DNA of 64,000 nt, taken from NCBI GenBank assembly GCA_025200525.1, contig CM045770.1, forward strand, positions 83,137,647-83,201,646. Reading direction: 5' to 3'. This document shows positions 1-10,989 of this stretch, in pieces. The notes under the pieces were generated by a model. The model did not search any database. It saw nothing but the letters and a program-made list of their open reading frames with translations, and was not told the origin of the DNA. The position numbers were made by a program, and so were the translations under genes. Source of the DNA: Camellia lanceoleosa. Taxonomy: Eukaryota > Streptophyta > Magnoliopsida > Ericales > Theaceae. Positions within the stretch are counted from its first letter, which is position 1. The number at the start of each line of letters is the position of its first letter.

Positions 1-38
1 GTCTCCCCCGCCGACATATCGGAGATGATTCACTTACG

Positions 39-926
39 ATGCACCAACCCACAACCATGGAGTCTCTAATGCAACGGATCAATGAGCACATTCGCATAGA
101 AGATGATGCCGCCTCCGCGACCGAGAAAGGTAATCCGGTCGCGGCGGACAGAAAGGTGGCAGGAAAAGTTCACTCGGTTGGACAGGAGGATAACCGCCCA
201 AGCGACCGGTCAAAAGATCAACGCCGTGGACCAAACCGCGATGATCGAAACAAGGGTCGCAGAAACGACCGAGCTGACGCACCCCGCGACGCAGCGGAAG
301 ATGCCAAGAGAAAACTGAAGGCGCGGACAGAAATTACCACGGTCTTCAAAATTCCCATCTACCGCATTTTGAGCGAGATTCGAGGTGAGCCTTTTGTCCG
401 TTGGCCGGCCAACTTAGGGAGTGTACAGCGAGGCTTCAATCCAAAATATCGCTGCACCTTCCATGAAGAACAGGGGCACCAGACAGAGGACTGTTTGCCG
501 CTCAAACAGCACTTGGAGGAATTGGTGGCAGCGGGGCATCTTGACCAATACATAGATGGGGGCGCCAAGGCCACGCCAACGGGACAAACCGAGCCTAACG
601 GCCTGGCCGCCCTAGAAGCGCCCCCGCAAGGTGTAATCAACATCATCCATTGCATCATTGAACCAGCAAGGGTCTGTGAGCTTAGAGGGATGATCAAGAA
701 GGCCGAGCACATGAGAGAAGTGCTCTCTGTCCAGCCCACCGTGAATAAGGAAAAGATCGAAGAGAGAGACATCCTTTCGTTCTCGACCAAAGACTTAGAA
801 AGGGTTCAGATGCCGCACAATGATGCCTTGGTGGTGACTCTTCGCATCAAAGACTTTGATATCAAGAGAATCTTGATCGACCAGGGGAGTTCGGTCGAAA
901 TTATGTATTATGACGCGTTCAAATAA
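39..926 (+). pseudogene. gag-pro: gag C-terminal part and aspartic protease start (Tat gypsy)
   Basis: This 295-codon frame carries a basic, Arg/Asp-rich linker (residues ~45-95), then a zinc-knuckle variant YRCTFHEEQGHQTEDC near residue 140 (C-X2-H-X4-H-X4-C), the usual form in Tat gag proteins. The protease follows in the same frame, with the active-site block LIDQGSS close to the end (D-x-G-S-S, where family members usually have D-G-G-S-S). The frame stops at a TAA directly followed by the next frame with no shift (926/927), so gag-pro and pol were one polyprotein broken by a single nonsense change. The real start lies upstream of the window or is the ATG at 39; this is not decidable here. 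Confidence 0.8.
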
Positions 927-2830
927 ATGAAGTTAGAAGACAAAGACTTGGCTCCTACAACATCCCCTTTGGTTGGCTTCAACTCACAGCCAGAATGGCC
1001 AATCGGAAAGATTATTTTGCCGGTCAAAGCGTGTTCGGTCGTAAAGCAAGTTGAATTCTGGGTGCTCAAAGTTCCATCGACTTACAACTTGATCTTGGGC
1101 AGGGGCTGGCTACACACCATGCAAGCAGTCGCTTCAACCTTTCACCAGGTAATGCGCTTCCCGGCACCGAGCGGACAAATAGAAGAAGTTTGGAGAAACC
1201 AGGTGATGGCAAAACAATGCTTCGTTGCAGTAAATGGCAGCCGAGCAGCCAAAGGGTTTGTCCAAATGATTGAGGGCCCCGAGGGGAGCGAAGTCCCCGA
1301 AGACGTGGGAAGGAAGGCCGAGGAAAAATCGGTCGAAGATTTGGCAGAAGTGCGCATTGATGAGAACGATCCAACTAAATTCTTCCTCTTAGGATCATCC
1401 TTGTCTAGCGCCGAGTGGGCGGATTATGTCAACTTCTTGATTTCCAATTTGGAGGCCTTTGCCTGGACGCCTTACGACATGCCTGGCGTCGACCCGAGCT
1501 TCATTTTTCATCAGTTGAATGTCTTCCCCAATGCACGGCTAGTCATTCAAAGGACGCGTCGCTCAGCCTTGCACCATGCTGAAGTGGTGGCAGAAGAAGT
1601 GAAGAATTTATTGGAAGCCGGGGCCATAGAGGAGGTGCAATATCCTCGGTGGATATCTAACACGGTGGTGGTTCCGAAGAAGAATGGCAAGTGGCGAGTC
1701 TGCGTTGACTACAAGACTGTAAACCGAGCTTGCCCAAAGGATAGCTTTCCCCTCCCACGAATTGACCAGCTGGTGGACTTAACCGCTGGCCATCAGAGGT
1801 TTAGCTTCCTGGACGCGTATCGCGGCTACCACCAGATAGCCATGTATAAGCCGGACAGGGAGATCACATCGTTCACCACCCCAGAGGCTTATATTGCTAC
1901 AAGGTCATACCGTTCGGACTGAAGAACACGGGGGCGACCTTTCAGCGGATGGTGACAAAGATGTTCGCTCCTCTCTTGGGCTGAACAATGGAGGCCTATA
2001 TCGACGATATGGTGGTAAAGAGTAAGGAGAAGTCTCAACACCTCGCTGACTTAGCAAAAATGTTCGCCATACTTAAGCACCACAAGCTTTGTTTGAATGC
2101 CTCCAAGTGCGCGTTCGGAGTTGGAACCGGAAAGTTTCTGGGATTTTTGGTCACAAACCGAGGAATCGAGGCCGACCCATCCCAAATCACGTCGATACAG
2201 GAACTGGAGCGCCCAAACTCCACAAGGGACATGCAACATCTTGCCGGGATGGCACCAGCGAAACAGATGACGGCCGATCTTGGATCGTTGCGTGCCCTTC
2301 TTCAAGACTTTGAAGGCTAAGTTTTTCGGCGATGAGTGTGACGCAAGACCGGCGGATCTAAAGGCGATTTTCTCCTCAAATTTTATTTTGGTAACACCAC
2401 AGTCGGGCGAAGAGTTGTATCTCTACTTGGCGATCTCTCAACATGCGGTGAGCGCCGTCCTGGTTCGCGTAGAAGGCGTCCAACACTTGCCCATCTTCTA
2501 TGTGAGCAAGACTTTACTCCCGGCCGAGACGAGATATCTCCCTTTGGAAAAGTTGGCGCTGGCCTGATGATGGCGTCAAGGAAGCTGGCACACTATTTTC
2601 ATGCCCATACAATAGTTGTGCTAACCGAGTTTCCGCTTAAGATGCTCTTTGAAAAGGCAGACTTCACTGGGAGGATTCTGAAATGGGCCGTGGAACTGGG
2701 ACAGTACGACATCAAGTTTCGCCCGCGCATCGCAATCAAAGCTCAAGCTCTTGCAGACTTTGTGGCGGAGTTTGCCCCCAGAACGCATCCAGTATGCCCG
2801 GTTGATTTGGCTGGTGCGGACTTGGCATAG
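927..2830 (+). pseudogene. pol: Reverse transcriptase and RT-linked RNase H (Tat gypsy), several breaks
   Basis: The frame continues the protease, then shows the RT fingers (VPKKNGKWRVCVDYKTVN) and the first catalytic Asp in FLDAYRGYHQI. A frameshift near 1886 moves the palm region to another frame. A TGA at 1981 follows, and then the catalytic YIDD box at about 1997-2008. A second shift falls near 2280, and a TGA at 2565 splits the RNase H (LYLYLAISQHAVSAVL ... KLAHYFHAHTIVVL). The tail QALADFVAEF at ~2750 is the Tat linker to the second RNase H. At least two frameshifts and two stops are visible, so no functional enzyme is expected. Confidence 0.85.
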
Positions 2831-3020
2831 CCCATGGCTCACGCAATAGAAATAAGTGCTGGTGCGTAAGAGGAAGGGCAAAAGGCTACCGAACCAGCAA
2901 AGGCGAGTGACTCGTTGGAGGGCAGAGTCAACCATGACAAGGAAAGAGACCAGAATGAACCGACCAGAGACTTTGATTTGAGGAATTCCCAAAATCCCTC
3001 TGATTGTTGGAAGCTGTTCA

Positions 3021-4745
3021 TTGGCGAGATGTGGAAGCTCTTCGTCGATGGGGCGTCCAACAGACATGGGGCTGGGAATTGTGCTGACTTCACCAGATGG
3101 GCTAATTATCGAGCAAGCAATTACGCTCGGCTTCCCAGCCTCCAACAACGAGGCCAAGTATGAGGCCCTACTTGCCGGACTAAGAAGCGCGTCGAGAATG
3201 AAAGCTACGGCCGTTATGGTCTTCAGCGACTCCAAGCTGGTGGTCAATCAAGTCTCAGGGGAGTATGAGGCCAGGGATGAAAGAATGGCCAAATATCAGG
3301 CGCTGGTGCATGCAGAAATCAGGAAGTTCGATGCCATAAGAGTAGAACAGATTAACTGCGAAGGAAACAACACGGCTGATGAATTGGCAGGGCTCGGTTC
3401 TACTCAGACAGTCTTTCCCAATCCCTTGATGATCGAATTTTTACCGCGGCCAAGTATAGAGGAACCGGAGGTAACCAAGGTACTTTGCTCCGACTTAGGT
3501 CCTTCTTGGATGGACCCTATCATCGCCTTCTTGAAAGATAGAATTCTACCGGAAGAAAAGAAGGCGGCCCACAAGATCCGGGCAAAGTCAGAGCGGTTTT
3601 GGCTCTCCCCGTCCGGGGCCTTGTATAAGAAGTCCTTTACCGGGCCGTATTTGAAATGTGTCCACCCCTCCAAGGTGGAAGCTTTCCTCTATGAAATACA
3701 CGAGGGCATCTGTGGAAGCCATACAGGGGGCAGGTCTTTGGCGTACCGAGCAATTTCTCAGGGTTATTGGTGGCCGTGCATGCAAGTAGATACGCAAAAA
3801 TATGTTCGTAGGTGCGAGAAGTGTCAAAAGTTCGCCCACCAGATCCACCAGCCGGCTAGAGATTTGCTCCCTCTCACAAGTCCTTGGCCGTTCGCGCTTT
3901 GGGGGTTGGATATTGTTGGGCCACTCCCAGCTGCACCGGGCAATCGCAAGTTCTTTATCGCCGCCACCGACTATTTCACCAAGTGGGTTGAGGCCGAGCC
4001 ACTGGCGACCATAAAGGAAAAGGATGTGAAGAAGTTTGTTTGGCAAAATGTAATCACTCGCTTCGGTATACCCAAGGCCCTCATCTCAGATAATGGCACT
4101 CAATTCGATGGGAAACTCTTTCACGGATTTTGCGAAGAGTTGAAGATTGAGTTTTATAATTCAACGCCGGCCTATCCTCAGTCAAATGGTCAAGCAGAGG
4201 CCTCAAACAAGACCATCTTAGACAGGCTGAGGAAGCGGCTTGAGAAAGCCAAGGGAAAATGGGCTGAAGAACTCCCCAATGTGCTCTGGGCATACCACAC
4301 TACGCCAAGGCGATCGACCGGGGAGACTTCATTTGCCCTGGCCTACGGCATGGAGGTCGTCATCCCGCTGGAGATGGGCATGCCGACCATCCGATCTGAA
4401 AGTTTCCAGCCAGAATTGAACAATGAAGCTGTAGCTTTGGAGCTGGACCTTGCCGAGGAAAGAAGGGAGCGAGCACTGATCCACGTAGCGGCCTATCAAC
4501 AAGAACTCTCCAGAAAATACAACAAGGCTGTGCATCCCAGGCTATTCAAGATTGAGGACTGGGTCTTAAGAAAGGTGCTCGGCAACACGGTGGTCTCTAG
4601 CGAAGGAAAGCTCGGTGCAAATTGGGAAGGACCGTATAAGGTGATTGGTTTTGCTGGCAAAGGGGCATACCATCTGGAAGATTTAGATGGCAGAGCTGTC
4701 CCCAGACCATGGAATGCAACCAACCTTAAGGTCTTTTACTTTTAA
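3021..4745 (+). pseudogene. pol: Archaeal-type RNase H plus integrase (Tat gypsy)
   Basis: The first ~130 codons are a second RNase H. The nucleic-acid-binding start WKLFVDGAS lies in another frame at ~3030 and a frameshift near 3075 joins it to [34 protein letters not shown] and [11 protein letters not shown]. Integrase follows with an H-H-C-C zinc domain (HEGICGSH ... CEKCQKF) and a complete D-D-35-E triad: Asp in WGLDIVGP (3909), Asp in ISDNGTQF (4089), Glu in GQAEASNK (4197). The frame is open to 4745 and ends without a chromodomain. This is the best preserved enzyme in the window; apart from the shift in the RNase H, integrase looks uninterrupted. Confidence 0.9.
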
Positions 4746-5893
4746 GATGTAATTTGCTTATGTTGTTTAGCTTTTCTAGACCCTTAGCCTTTTGGCACTT
4801 GATGTAAAAAGATAGCAATGTTTTTGTAATGAAAAATAGCCCTCTTGTTGTTTGGTATTACATCTTTGTCCAATGACATAGCAAGGACACAAGCCAATTA
4901 TGGATGCCAGGGGCAAGGAGACCGACCTGAATGAGACCGGGCTAATTTCCTCTCGCCGGAATGGAAGCAGACCGCGCATATTGGGCCTATGGACCAAGGC
5001 ACATTGTCCAGCGAATAAATGGGCGTATGGACCAACTCGCATTAGGGCCGAGCTGGTTTTGCTCGCCCGGTTGAAATGTTGGCGTCATGACCAACTTAAC
5101 TGAAACATTGGTGTTTTGCCCAATGTAAGGGCCGAGCTGATTTTGCTCGGCCCAGTTGGCATATTGGTGTCTTGTCCAATATGGAAAAAAAGCTGATTTT
5201 GCTCGGCGAAATTTGCAATGTTAGTGTTTTGACCAACCTGTAAGAAGCTGAGCTGACTTCGCTCGGCAGAAAAGGAAATGTTGGCGGTTTGCCCAACTTA
5301 AAAGGCGAGCTGATTTTGCTTGGTCACATTGAAGTATTGGAATTTTATAAAAGTCTGCAAATCTGTCAAGGCCGAGCAGATTTTGCTCGGCCAAGTTAAA
5401 ATGTCAGTTCATTTGAAAGTTCAAGGAGCCGAACTGCTAGTTCTGATTAGAAAACGTTTAAGGTGATTTTAGCTCGGCAGATTGTGCGGCTTAGCCGACC
5501 TGGTAGTTGTGAATTGTCAACGATTGAATCAAGGAATCCATGCAGATGCCAGCCGAACAGAAATAGAAGATGTACGAGCAAAAAGTTCAAAAGTTTCATT
5601 GATAAGGGAAAATTAAGTACAAGGGGGGGGACATAGCCCAGTTACATTCTGAAACCAAGAAAGAAAACAAAAACAAAGAAAAGCAGGAAAATGAAAAAGG
5701 AAAATCTTCAATCCATTTCAAGGTCGATGGTCTGCTCGGCTACTTCGGCCGTCTGCTCGGCTATTTGAACATTTTGCTCGGGCAGGTTTTCCTCGGCCTC
5801 ATCGTCAGCACCCTCCACCGTGACAACCTCCCGATCAATAACTTCTTCGTCTTCGGCATCTTAAGATGCTAAAGGAGAAGTTCGCTCGGTTTG
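4746..5893 (+). other. 3' non-coding region of the Tat element after pol
   Basis: There is no open frame with recognisable similarity on plus. The first half holds the diverged tandem repeats listed separately. A run of eight G at 5621-5628 follows a purine-rich stretch. On the minus strand, acidic codons (Glu/Val rich) continue past the stop of the antisense gene near 5700-5890, but no domain is recognised there. Confidence 0.5.
5041..5400 (+). repeat. Diverged ~60 bp tandem repeats in the Tat 3' region
   Basis: The core AGCTGATTTTGCTCGGC recurs at 5051, 5135, 5191, 5251, 5308 and 5375, with spacing of 84, 56, 60, 57 and 67 bases. Between the cores a second motif resembling ATGTTGGTGTTTTGCCCAA recurs. 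Copies are imperfect. Tandem repeats between pol and the 3' LTR are a known habit of Tat/Ogre elements. Confidence 0.8.
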
Positions 5894-6423
5894 CTACGTG
5901 GCGGTGGCTTCTTCCTCAGCCTCTTTTATTGCCTCCGCAATGAGCCAGTTTTGGGTAGCACTGGCATAGGCCTGTATATAGACTAGGATATAGGCTGCAA
6001 GGGGGTTCACAAACATTTCGGCATCCTGACCAAGGCCAGCTTTTTCCACGGCAGCTTTCCAGCCGCACTGGAAAAAGATGTCCTTGGTCGCTTGGACCTG
6101 CCGCTCGTAAGTTTTCTCCCCCTGACCGTATCCCCGATCCTCGGCATCGTCCACAGCCTTGTCCCTTTCTTCTTTATGGGCATCGCGCAGTTTGCGCAGC
6201 TTGGCGAGATACCGGGCCTTAGTTGACTTCACGGCCTGTTGTTTATCCGCCTCAGCTCGGTCAACCTTCAGGCGCAGTTCATCTAGCTCGACTGCAACTG
6301 CCTCTTGCGCGGCCTTCAACTTTGATATCTCGCCGCTTGGGCCTTGTTTTCCGCTATGGCATCCCGCAGGCTCTGCCGGACTTTGATCATCTGATTATGG
6401 ACTACATAGTTCTTTTGCACGGC
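5894..6423 (-). pseudogene. Antisense gene of the Tat element, exon 3 (coiled coil)
   Basis: The exon starts after the acceptor TTTTCAG at 6424. It encodes a heptad-rich, charged segment (AVAVELDELRLKVDRAEADK and onward, about 90 residues), then a conserved-looking C-terminal part (FFQCGWKAAVEKAGL, LAAYILVYIQAY) ending at a TAG at 5894. A small shift near 6325 separates the exon start from the long frame. The combination of an N-terminal Transposase_28-type domain and a C-terminal coiled coil is usual for Tat antisense proteins; no enzymatic motif is visible. Confidence 0.6.
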
Positions 6424-6504
6424 CTGAAAACAAGTGAGAGATTGTTAATGTTTGAGAAACCGAGCAAAAACCGAGCAAACAGTTGCAAAAAATAGAGTAC
6501 TTAC

Positions 6505-7208
6505 CAGCACTATGGATTTCGCCGCCGAGCGGAGGACCTTCAGGTCCGAAAGCTCGTCATGTTTCTTCATGTCAGCGGGCAGGATCAACCCCTTGGTCAA
6601 GTTAAAACCAAGCAAGTAGTCCTTGTCCGCATAAACCGAGTCTTCAGCCGAAACTGCTCGGCCCTGGTATTTGAACTCGGGTGCCCAAACCGGAGGGGTG
6701 GCTGGGCCCTTGGATATGCCGATCTGTGGTTGCTCAGTCTGGTCCCCAAGCTCGGTGGAGGCGCGATCGGTGGAGTCTTCATCTGCCAGACGCTGCTCGG
6801 CTCGTTCTTTCCTCGGCCGCTTCTTGGACCGACCAACGGGTTGCTCGCTGGCCAAAGCTAGCACAGCTCCTTCTTATTGCCCGACTGGTGTGGAGAAAGT
6901 TCCCCCAGAAGCTTCTGGGGGCTGGGAGTCGCTCGGTTCGCTTGTGATTATTGCTTTGATGGCTCAGATTTTGGCCATTTCTTGCTCGGCTGTTAGCGGG
7001 ACTAGGTTGATCGGCGGAAGGCTGGGGTCAGGTTCTGGCGAAGGAGCGCGCAGGAAGTCAGTGACGCGGCTTTTGCGCGGTGCTTGGTAATGGTAGGTCT
7101 GTTCGAAGCAGAGGAGTTTCGAAGCCTCCCTCTCCTCGGCAGGATGGCGCAGCAGGGCTCTAATGGCCTCTTGATTGGCCTGGTGGTAGTCTGCTGCTAG
7201 GTGCTTAT
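6505..7208 (-). pseudogene. Antisense gene of the Tat element, exon 2
   Basis: The exon begins after a clear acceptor (pyrimidine tract ending CTACAG at 7209) with codons DKHLAADYHQANQEAIRALL, and ends at a strong donor (CTG|GTAAGT) at 6505/6504. Its middle is Glu/Arg/Pro-rich with a basic patch (SKKRPRKERAEQRL) that could act as a nuclear localisation signal. Two in-frame stops fall near 6890 and 6965. The flanking introns (7291-7209 and 6504-6424) are 83 and 81 bases, typical of short plant introns. Confidence 0.6.
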
Positions 7209-7291
7209 CTGTAGAAAGAAGACAAGTGTTAGATCGGCATGGAAAATAATTGATGCATAAAGAAAATAGCGCGGTTAGCTGAGCAACTCAC

Positions 7292-7803
7292 CGGCACTCC
7301 CAAAATCCTTTCTAATATACCATCCCGGTATGGGCGGTGTCTTCATAACGACCGGACACCCACAAGAAGTCGTCGTCGTTGGTCTCCTTGTCCGGGTTGC
7401 CTTCTATGAGTTTTGCTCAGCCCTTCTTGACTTTGAGGTACCAGTAAAGCCCACTCTTATTTCTACTAAGACTATACTGATGAAAAATTTCGGCTAAACC
7501 GAGATTGAGACCGAGCCTCCAGTTCAACTCGGCGACCCCGTTTATTATTTTGTACGTGTTATTGGAGACTTGGCTCGGGCAAAGCCTTGTCTGCCTCAAA
7601 AACTCGCAGATCAAAGGTTGAACCGGGAAACGGAGCCCTCCTTCTACTATTGATACGACGGTGAAGGGGCACCGGTCTAGATCGCCCCAAGGAGTGTCTC
7701 CCTTTTTGGTGAGCTCTAAGACAACGTCATTTGGGATGTTGTACTCCCTGCGAAACTCGGCCATCGCACCGGGCGAGCTCACCATGAAACGGTACTTCCC
7801 CAT
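7292..7803 (-). pseudogene. Antisense gene of the Tat element, exon 1 (Transposase_28-like domain)
   Basis: The ATG at 7803 opens MGKYRFMVSSPGAMAEFRREY. The block GGLRFPVQPLICEFLRQTRL ... VAELNWRLGL matches the plant domain known as putative gypsy type transposon (Transposase_28), found in extra ORFs of Tat-lineage elements. An in-frame stop at 7417 and a one-base shift near 7340 interrupt it, but coding-like sequence continues (PGWYIRKDFGSA) to a good splice donor (GTGAGT) at 7291. It is read opposite to gag-pol. Its function in the element is unknown; expression from the antisense strand is inferred. Confidence 0.65.
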
Positions 7804-8496
7804 CTACCTCGGTTTTATTGGGTAATTAAATGGGTATCTCGGTCAAAAATGTTGGTGTGTTTGCTCGGACTTTGAGCTCCACCAGAGATAGTGCTGGACT
7901 AGCCTGGACGGTCCTAATGTGTTCTGCATTGTTAAAAAATAATTCCAAGGGTTAGCACGGCATAAACTACATGGCTCATGCTGGAATTCTTAGCTCGGCG
8001 ACAGTTTTTGGGTGTTTGGTCAGTCTAACCCCTATCTCGACTCAACTGCATGGCTGATTTAGCCTTCCGGGTTGGTTCTAATTCTATTCTCGGTTTGATG
8101 AAGACAAGTTTTAGCTTGGTTCATTCCTACATGCCGATCTAATGGAGTATTCAGCTCGGTTGCGGCCTCAGCGAGAAGCCACAAACCAGTTTTTGCTCGG
8201 TTGAAGCTCTAGCTACGGATCTAAGTGAGCGTTTAGCTCGGTTCTACCCAAATTCAAACTGTCCATCCCAAAAAAGGGGCAAATCCGTTCGAACCCAGGA
8301 GGAACAGGGGGCACGGAGGCCCCCTCCATGCATACGGTTCCCATTTGCCCTAGGGTGTACAGATTCTAAACAAAGAGAGGGAGCACTGGTAGTCCCAAAC
8401 AGAAAACATGAAGAACAACGGAACAAAAACGAAGAACAAGCTTGAAGAACTAGAGAATGGAGACTGAAAATACCGTAGAGGGATGAAGGAACTTAC

Positions 8497-8700
8497 CAAC
8501 GCTAGGTGCCTAGCGAGATTTGACCTCGCAGATTCGATTGTAGCTTCGGAAATGGCAGGAACGAACGAAGATGATGTGGAGCGCAGCAAAGGCAACAATG
8601 GTAGAAGTTTAGAGGATTGAAGGCTAGGGTTTGAAGCTCTGAGTGAGAATGAACAGTGAAGGGTTCGAATGACCCTTGGGCTGTGCATAAAAAGTGGGGA
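8497..8700 (-). promoter_or_regulatory. Possible 5' leader exon of the antisense gene
   Basis: Read on minus, the stretch is pyrimidine-rich, contains AAACCCTAGCC typical of plant 5' leaders, and ends in a splice donor GTTG|GTAAGT at 8497. The nearest acceptor candidate is GAGGTAG just before the ATG at 7803, which would give a ~690 base intron with a weak pyrimidine tract. A clear TATA box was not found upstream (only TTTTTATGC near 8690). This is inference from splice-site and leader appearance. Confidence 0.3.
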
Positions 8701-8979
8701 AAAACCAAACGGCGCAGCCGTTTGAAATTCGGCACATGAAAGACAACTAGGGCGTACGGCCCAATGGCGTGAGGCCATGTGGCACTGGAAGCACGGCTGT
8801 TAGTACAGCTGTACGACTTTCGATGAGACTGCTGAAGTGATGGCCGGCCAAATGGGATAGCTCGGCGACAGATATTTTTCCAATCACGCTCGGCTTGGTA
8901 ATGGCGCAACTCGAACGTGGCTCGGTCACGGTGGTAACCCCAATCACGATAGCTCGGATGGGATTAAGAGGCAATTGAG

Positions 8980-9898
8980 AGGGGAGATTTGCACCGGACA
9001 CTACAGCCGAGCTAAGATAACGTCAGACATGACGGACCGCGTCTTAAGTGACTTCTCTATTCTTTGCTCACTGCGGCTGACTTATCTGATCGGAGACGTT
9101 GACCGCTCCCGCACAAACTGGCCTAGCCGAGCTGTGACTTGCACGTGTTGGGCGGAGCTCGGAGTAGCGAATGGTAACCGAGCTAAAGGATAATTCGAGC
9201 TAGACTGAGGCTGCGGCGAGGCCGACATTCCTCTAACCGGCCAGCCGAGATAGATGGCTTCATGTAGCCGAGATCGAAGACAGCACGGGATGAGGCCGGC
9301 TTGCCTCGCGGCCGGTTAGCTAGAATTGACCGGTCAAGATTACCTCGGCCATGAGAGTCTGATGTCTACTCCTTGGCCGAGGGACAGGTCGGCGATTCAT
9401 AGCTCAGTTTTATGCTTGTGGTGGCAATTCTCTACAAGGGATAAGCCAGTCGTGGTACTCCGGTTATGTGTGCCACCTGGGCCAATGGCGTGAGGAGGAG
9501 GAAATCTGCTCCACGCATGCACCAATACTGTTGGGCAGTTCTGTATGTACAGGCTGGAGAACAAAACCTTTACACGCGTAAGGTAATGAGGGGCGAGCAC
9601 TGCCACCTGTCCAAGAAAGGACAGCAGAGGTAGTGCACGCACGATCTTGAGGCTGCATGGCCAGCCTAGAAATAAGGAGGAAGGTGAACGTTAGAGGTAA
9701 GCAACTTCTTCCCGAAAGAGAATACTCTCTTTTTAACAGTCTTCTCCTTCCTCAAGTGGACTGACTTGATCGTCGGAGGGTCTATCCGGCACACCACCAC
9801 CGGGCAGCTCACCATTTTTGTGTTGCCAGGTAGACGCCGTCAAGAGAAGCTTGGAGTACAAGGAGTACGGAAAGCAGAGGATATTTCGCCCCCGTACA
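8980..9898 (+). mobile_element. Probable 3' LTR of the Tat element (left edge unresolved)
   Basis: The block ACTGACTTGATCGTCGGAGG at 9759-9778, followed by GGCACACCACCACCGGG and TTTTTGTGTTGCCAGG, is the recurrent U5-end signature of Tat LTRs. The right end is placed at ...CCCCCGTACA (9898). The left end is only a guess after the purine run GAGAGGGGAGA at ~8970; without the 5' LTR it cannot be fixed. Confidence 0.4.
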
Positions 9899-10620
9899 TT
9901 ATTATAATAATGTATTTTGCTAATATCAATTATATTTTACATTTTTTTTACAAAAATCAATAAAATTATGATATTTCTTAAAAAGAATATCATAGTTTAA
10001 CACTATTATATGATTAGTTTTAAATCAAAGAAAAGAGAATCAAAATAAAAAATATTAAATAATAATAAGTAAGGTGATAAAATTTATGCATCAATTAGGT
10101 TTTTAAAATTCTATTGTTATAAAAATATATATATATCAAAAAAATTTGAAGGAGTTTTGGCCTCCCTCGATTGAAAATCTTGGTTCCTCCTTTGGATGGA
10201 TTGGAGGGTATTGTTTGGGTTGGTGTAGAGTTTATATGGATTCTATTTCAATAATTAAAATCATTTATTTTATAGAATCTTTTGTATATATCATGCATAA
10301 AAAACTTAAATAGATTAAATAATCGGAACTTAGTCAATTTATTACATTTGTCTCAAAAAATAATAATCGGCAAGTGTATCTTGAAAGATTTTATAAGATG
10401 AACGATTTTAATTATCAAAATAGAACCTGTGGTGAGTATCACAAACTCGAACAACACATCCAGATTACAAATTGGAGACAATCTAGGGTTTTTAAATTAA
10501 TGCCTTACGCTTCTCAATTGACGACGTTTGTTCAAATTTTTATCTTCTTAAGTTAATAAAAATTAAATCGACACTGTATATTTATCCCAAGACTACTAAA
10601 TAATTTTCTCTTATCTCACT
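9899..10620. other. AT-rich intergenic DNA upstream of kiwellin copy 1
   Basis: No coding frame or element ends were recognised. The part 10430-10560 (CACAAACTCGAACAACACATC ... TTGACGACGTTTGTTC) has a diverged second copy at 41755-41885, which ties this flank to the DNA downstream of kiwellin copy 2. Confidence 0.6.
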
Positions 10621-10627
10621 AACCCAT

Positions 10628-10635
10628 TATATAAA
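10628..10635 (+). promoter_or_regulatory. TATA box of kiwellin copy 1
   Basis: TATATAAA (followed by G) lies 70 bases before the ATG at 10706, in a normal position for a plant core promoter. A short C/T-rich leader follows (CCCCTTTTCTTCC). Confidence 0.6.
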
Positions 10636-10705
10636 GACTGGCAAATTGTACCCCTTTTCTTCCGAAGACCATCTAGAACAACTTTCAAATTAGCTTAGTA
10701 CCATC

Positions 10706-10822
10706 ATGGTGAAATTAACGTTGTTTCTTGTTTTCCTATTGTTCAACCTCACCTCCCTCCCATCTCCCAGGAATGCCCTTTCCTCCTGCAACGGTCCATG
10801 TCAAACCTTCAACGACTGTGAA
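10706..10822 (+). pseudogene. Kiwellin-like gene, copy 1, 5' part
   Basis: The frame begins MVKLTLFLVFLLFNLTSL, a typical secretory signal peptide of about 24 residues, followed by SSCNGPCQTFNDC, the N-terminal cysteine signature of kiwellins (ripening-related secreted proteins, usually near 190-215 residues). The reading stops matching kiwellin after codon 39 (Glu, 10820-10822), where a solo LTR begins. The family's next residues resume exactly behind the LTR at 14243, in frame after one target duplication is removed. Kiwellins are apoplastic proteins implicated in pathogen response. The open frame that runs on to 10888 is LTR sequence, not gene. Confidence 0.85.
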
Positions 10823-10989
10823 TGTAACGATTCTGGTTTAGACCCGACCCGTTTTCTTGCTTTTGCATCCAGAAACCCATGTACTTAACTGTTATTTATC
10901 TCATTTTCATCTTGTTGTTTGTTGAGTTTGGCTATTGGGTGTTTTGGTTGTGTTTGAAACAGGTTGGGAAGTTAGTTTTTCAATGAGTT

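Larger units (their letters stand above)
1..9898 (+). mobile_element. Ty3/gypsy retrotransposon, Tat lineage, 5'-truncated by window edge
   Basis: The domain order is gag end, aspartic protease, reverse transcriptase, RNase H, a second (archaeal-type) RNase H, integrase, then a long 3' region with tandem repeats and an antisense gene. The second RNase H between the RT-linked RNase H and integrase, with the linker phrase QALADFVAEF, is characteristic of the plant Tat (Retand/Ogre-like) lineage. There is no chromodomain after integrase. The 5' LTR lies outside the window. The right end is set at about 9898, where GC-balanced sequence ending in GTACA gives way to AT-rich DNA. Stops and frameshifts in gag-pol show that it cannot move on its own. 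Element identity is seen directly; the exact 3' end is inferred. Confidence 0.85.

Noticed and set aside
5621..5628. Run of eight G after a purine-rich stretch, as a polypurine tract marking the 3' LTR start
   Set aside because: It would put the whole antisense gene inside a 4.3 kb LTR, and no TG terminus follows the run. Tat elements carry the antisense gene before the LTR, so the run was left unassigned.
8350..8909. Overlapping minus-strand ORFs of 135-142 codons
   Set aside because: They show leader-like pyrimidine composition and no domain; better explained as the leader region of the antisense transcript.
10823..10888. Continuation of the kiwellin copy 1 open frame to the stop at 10888
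   Set aside because: The bases are the start of the solo LTR (TGTAACG...), and the true continuation is at 14243.
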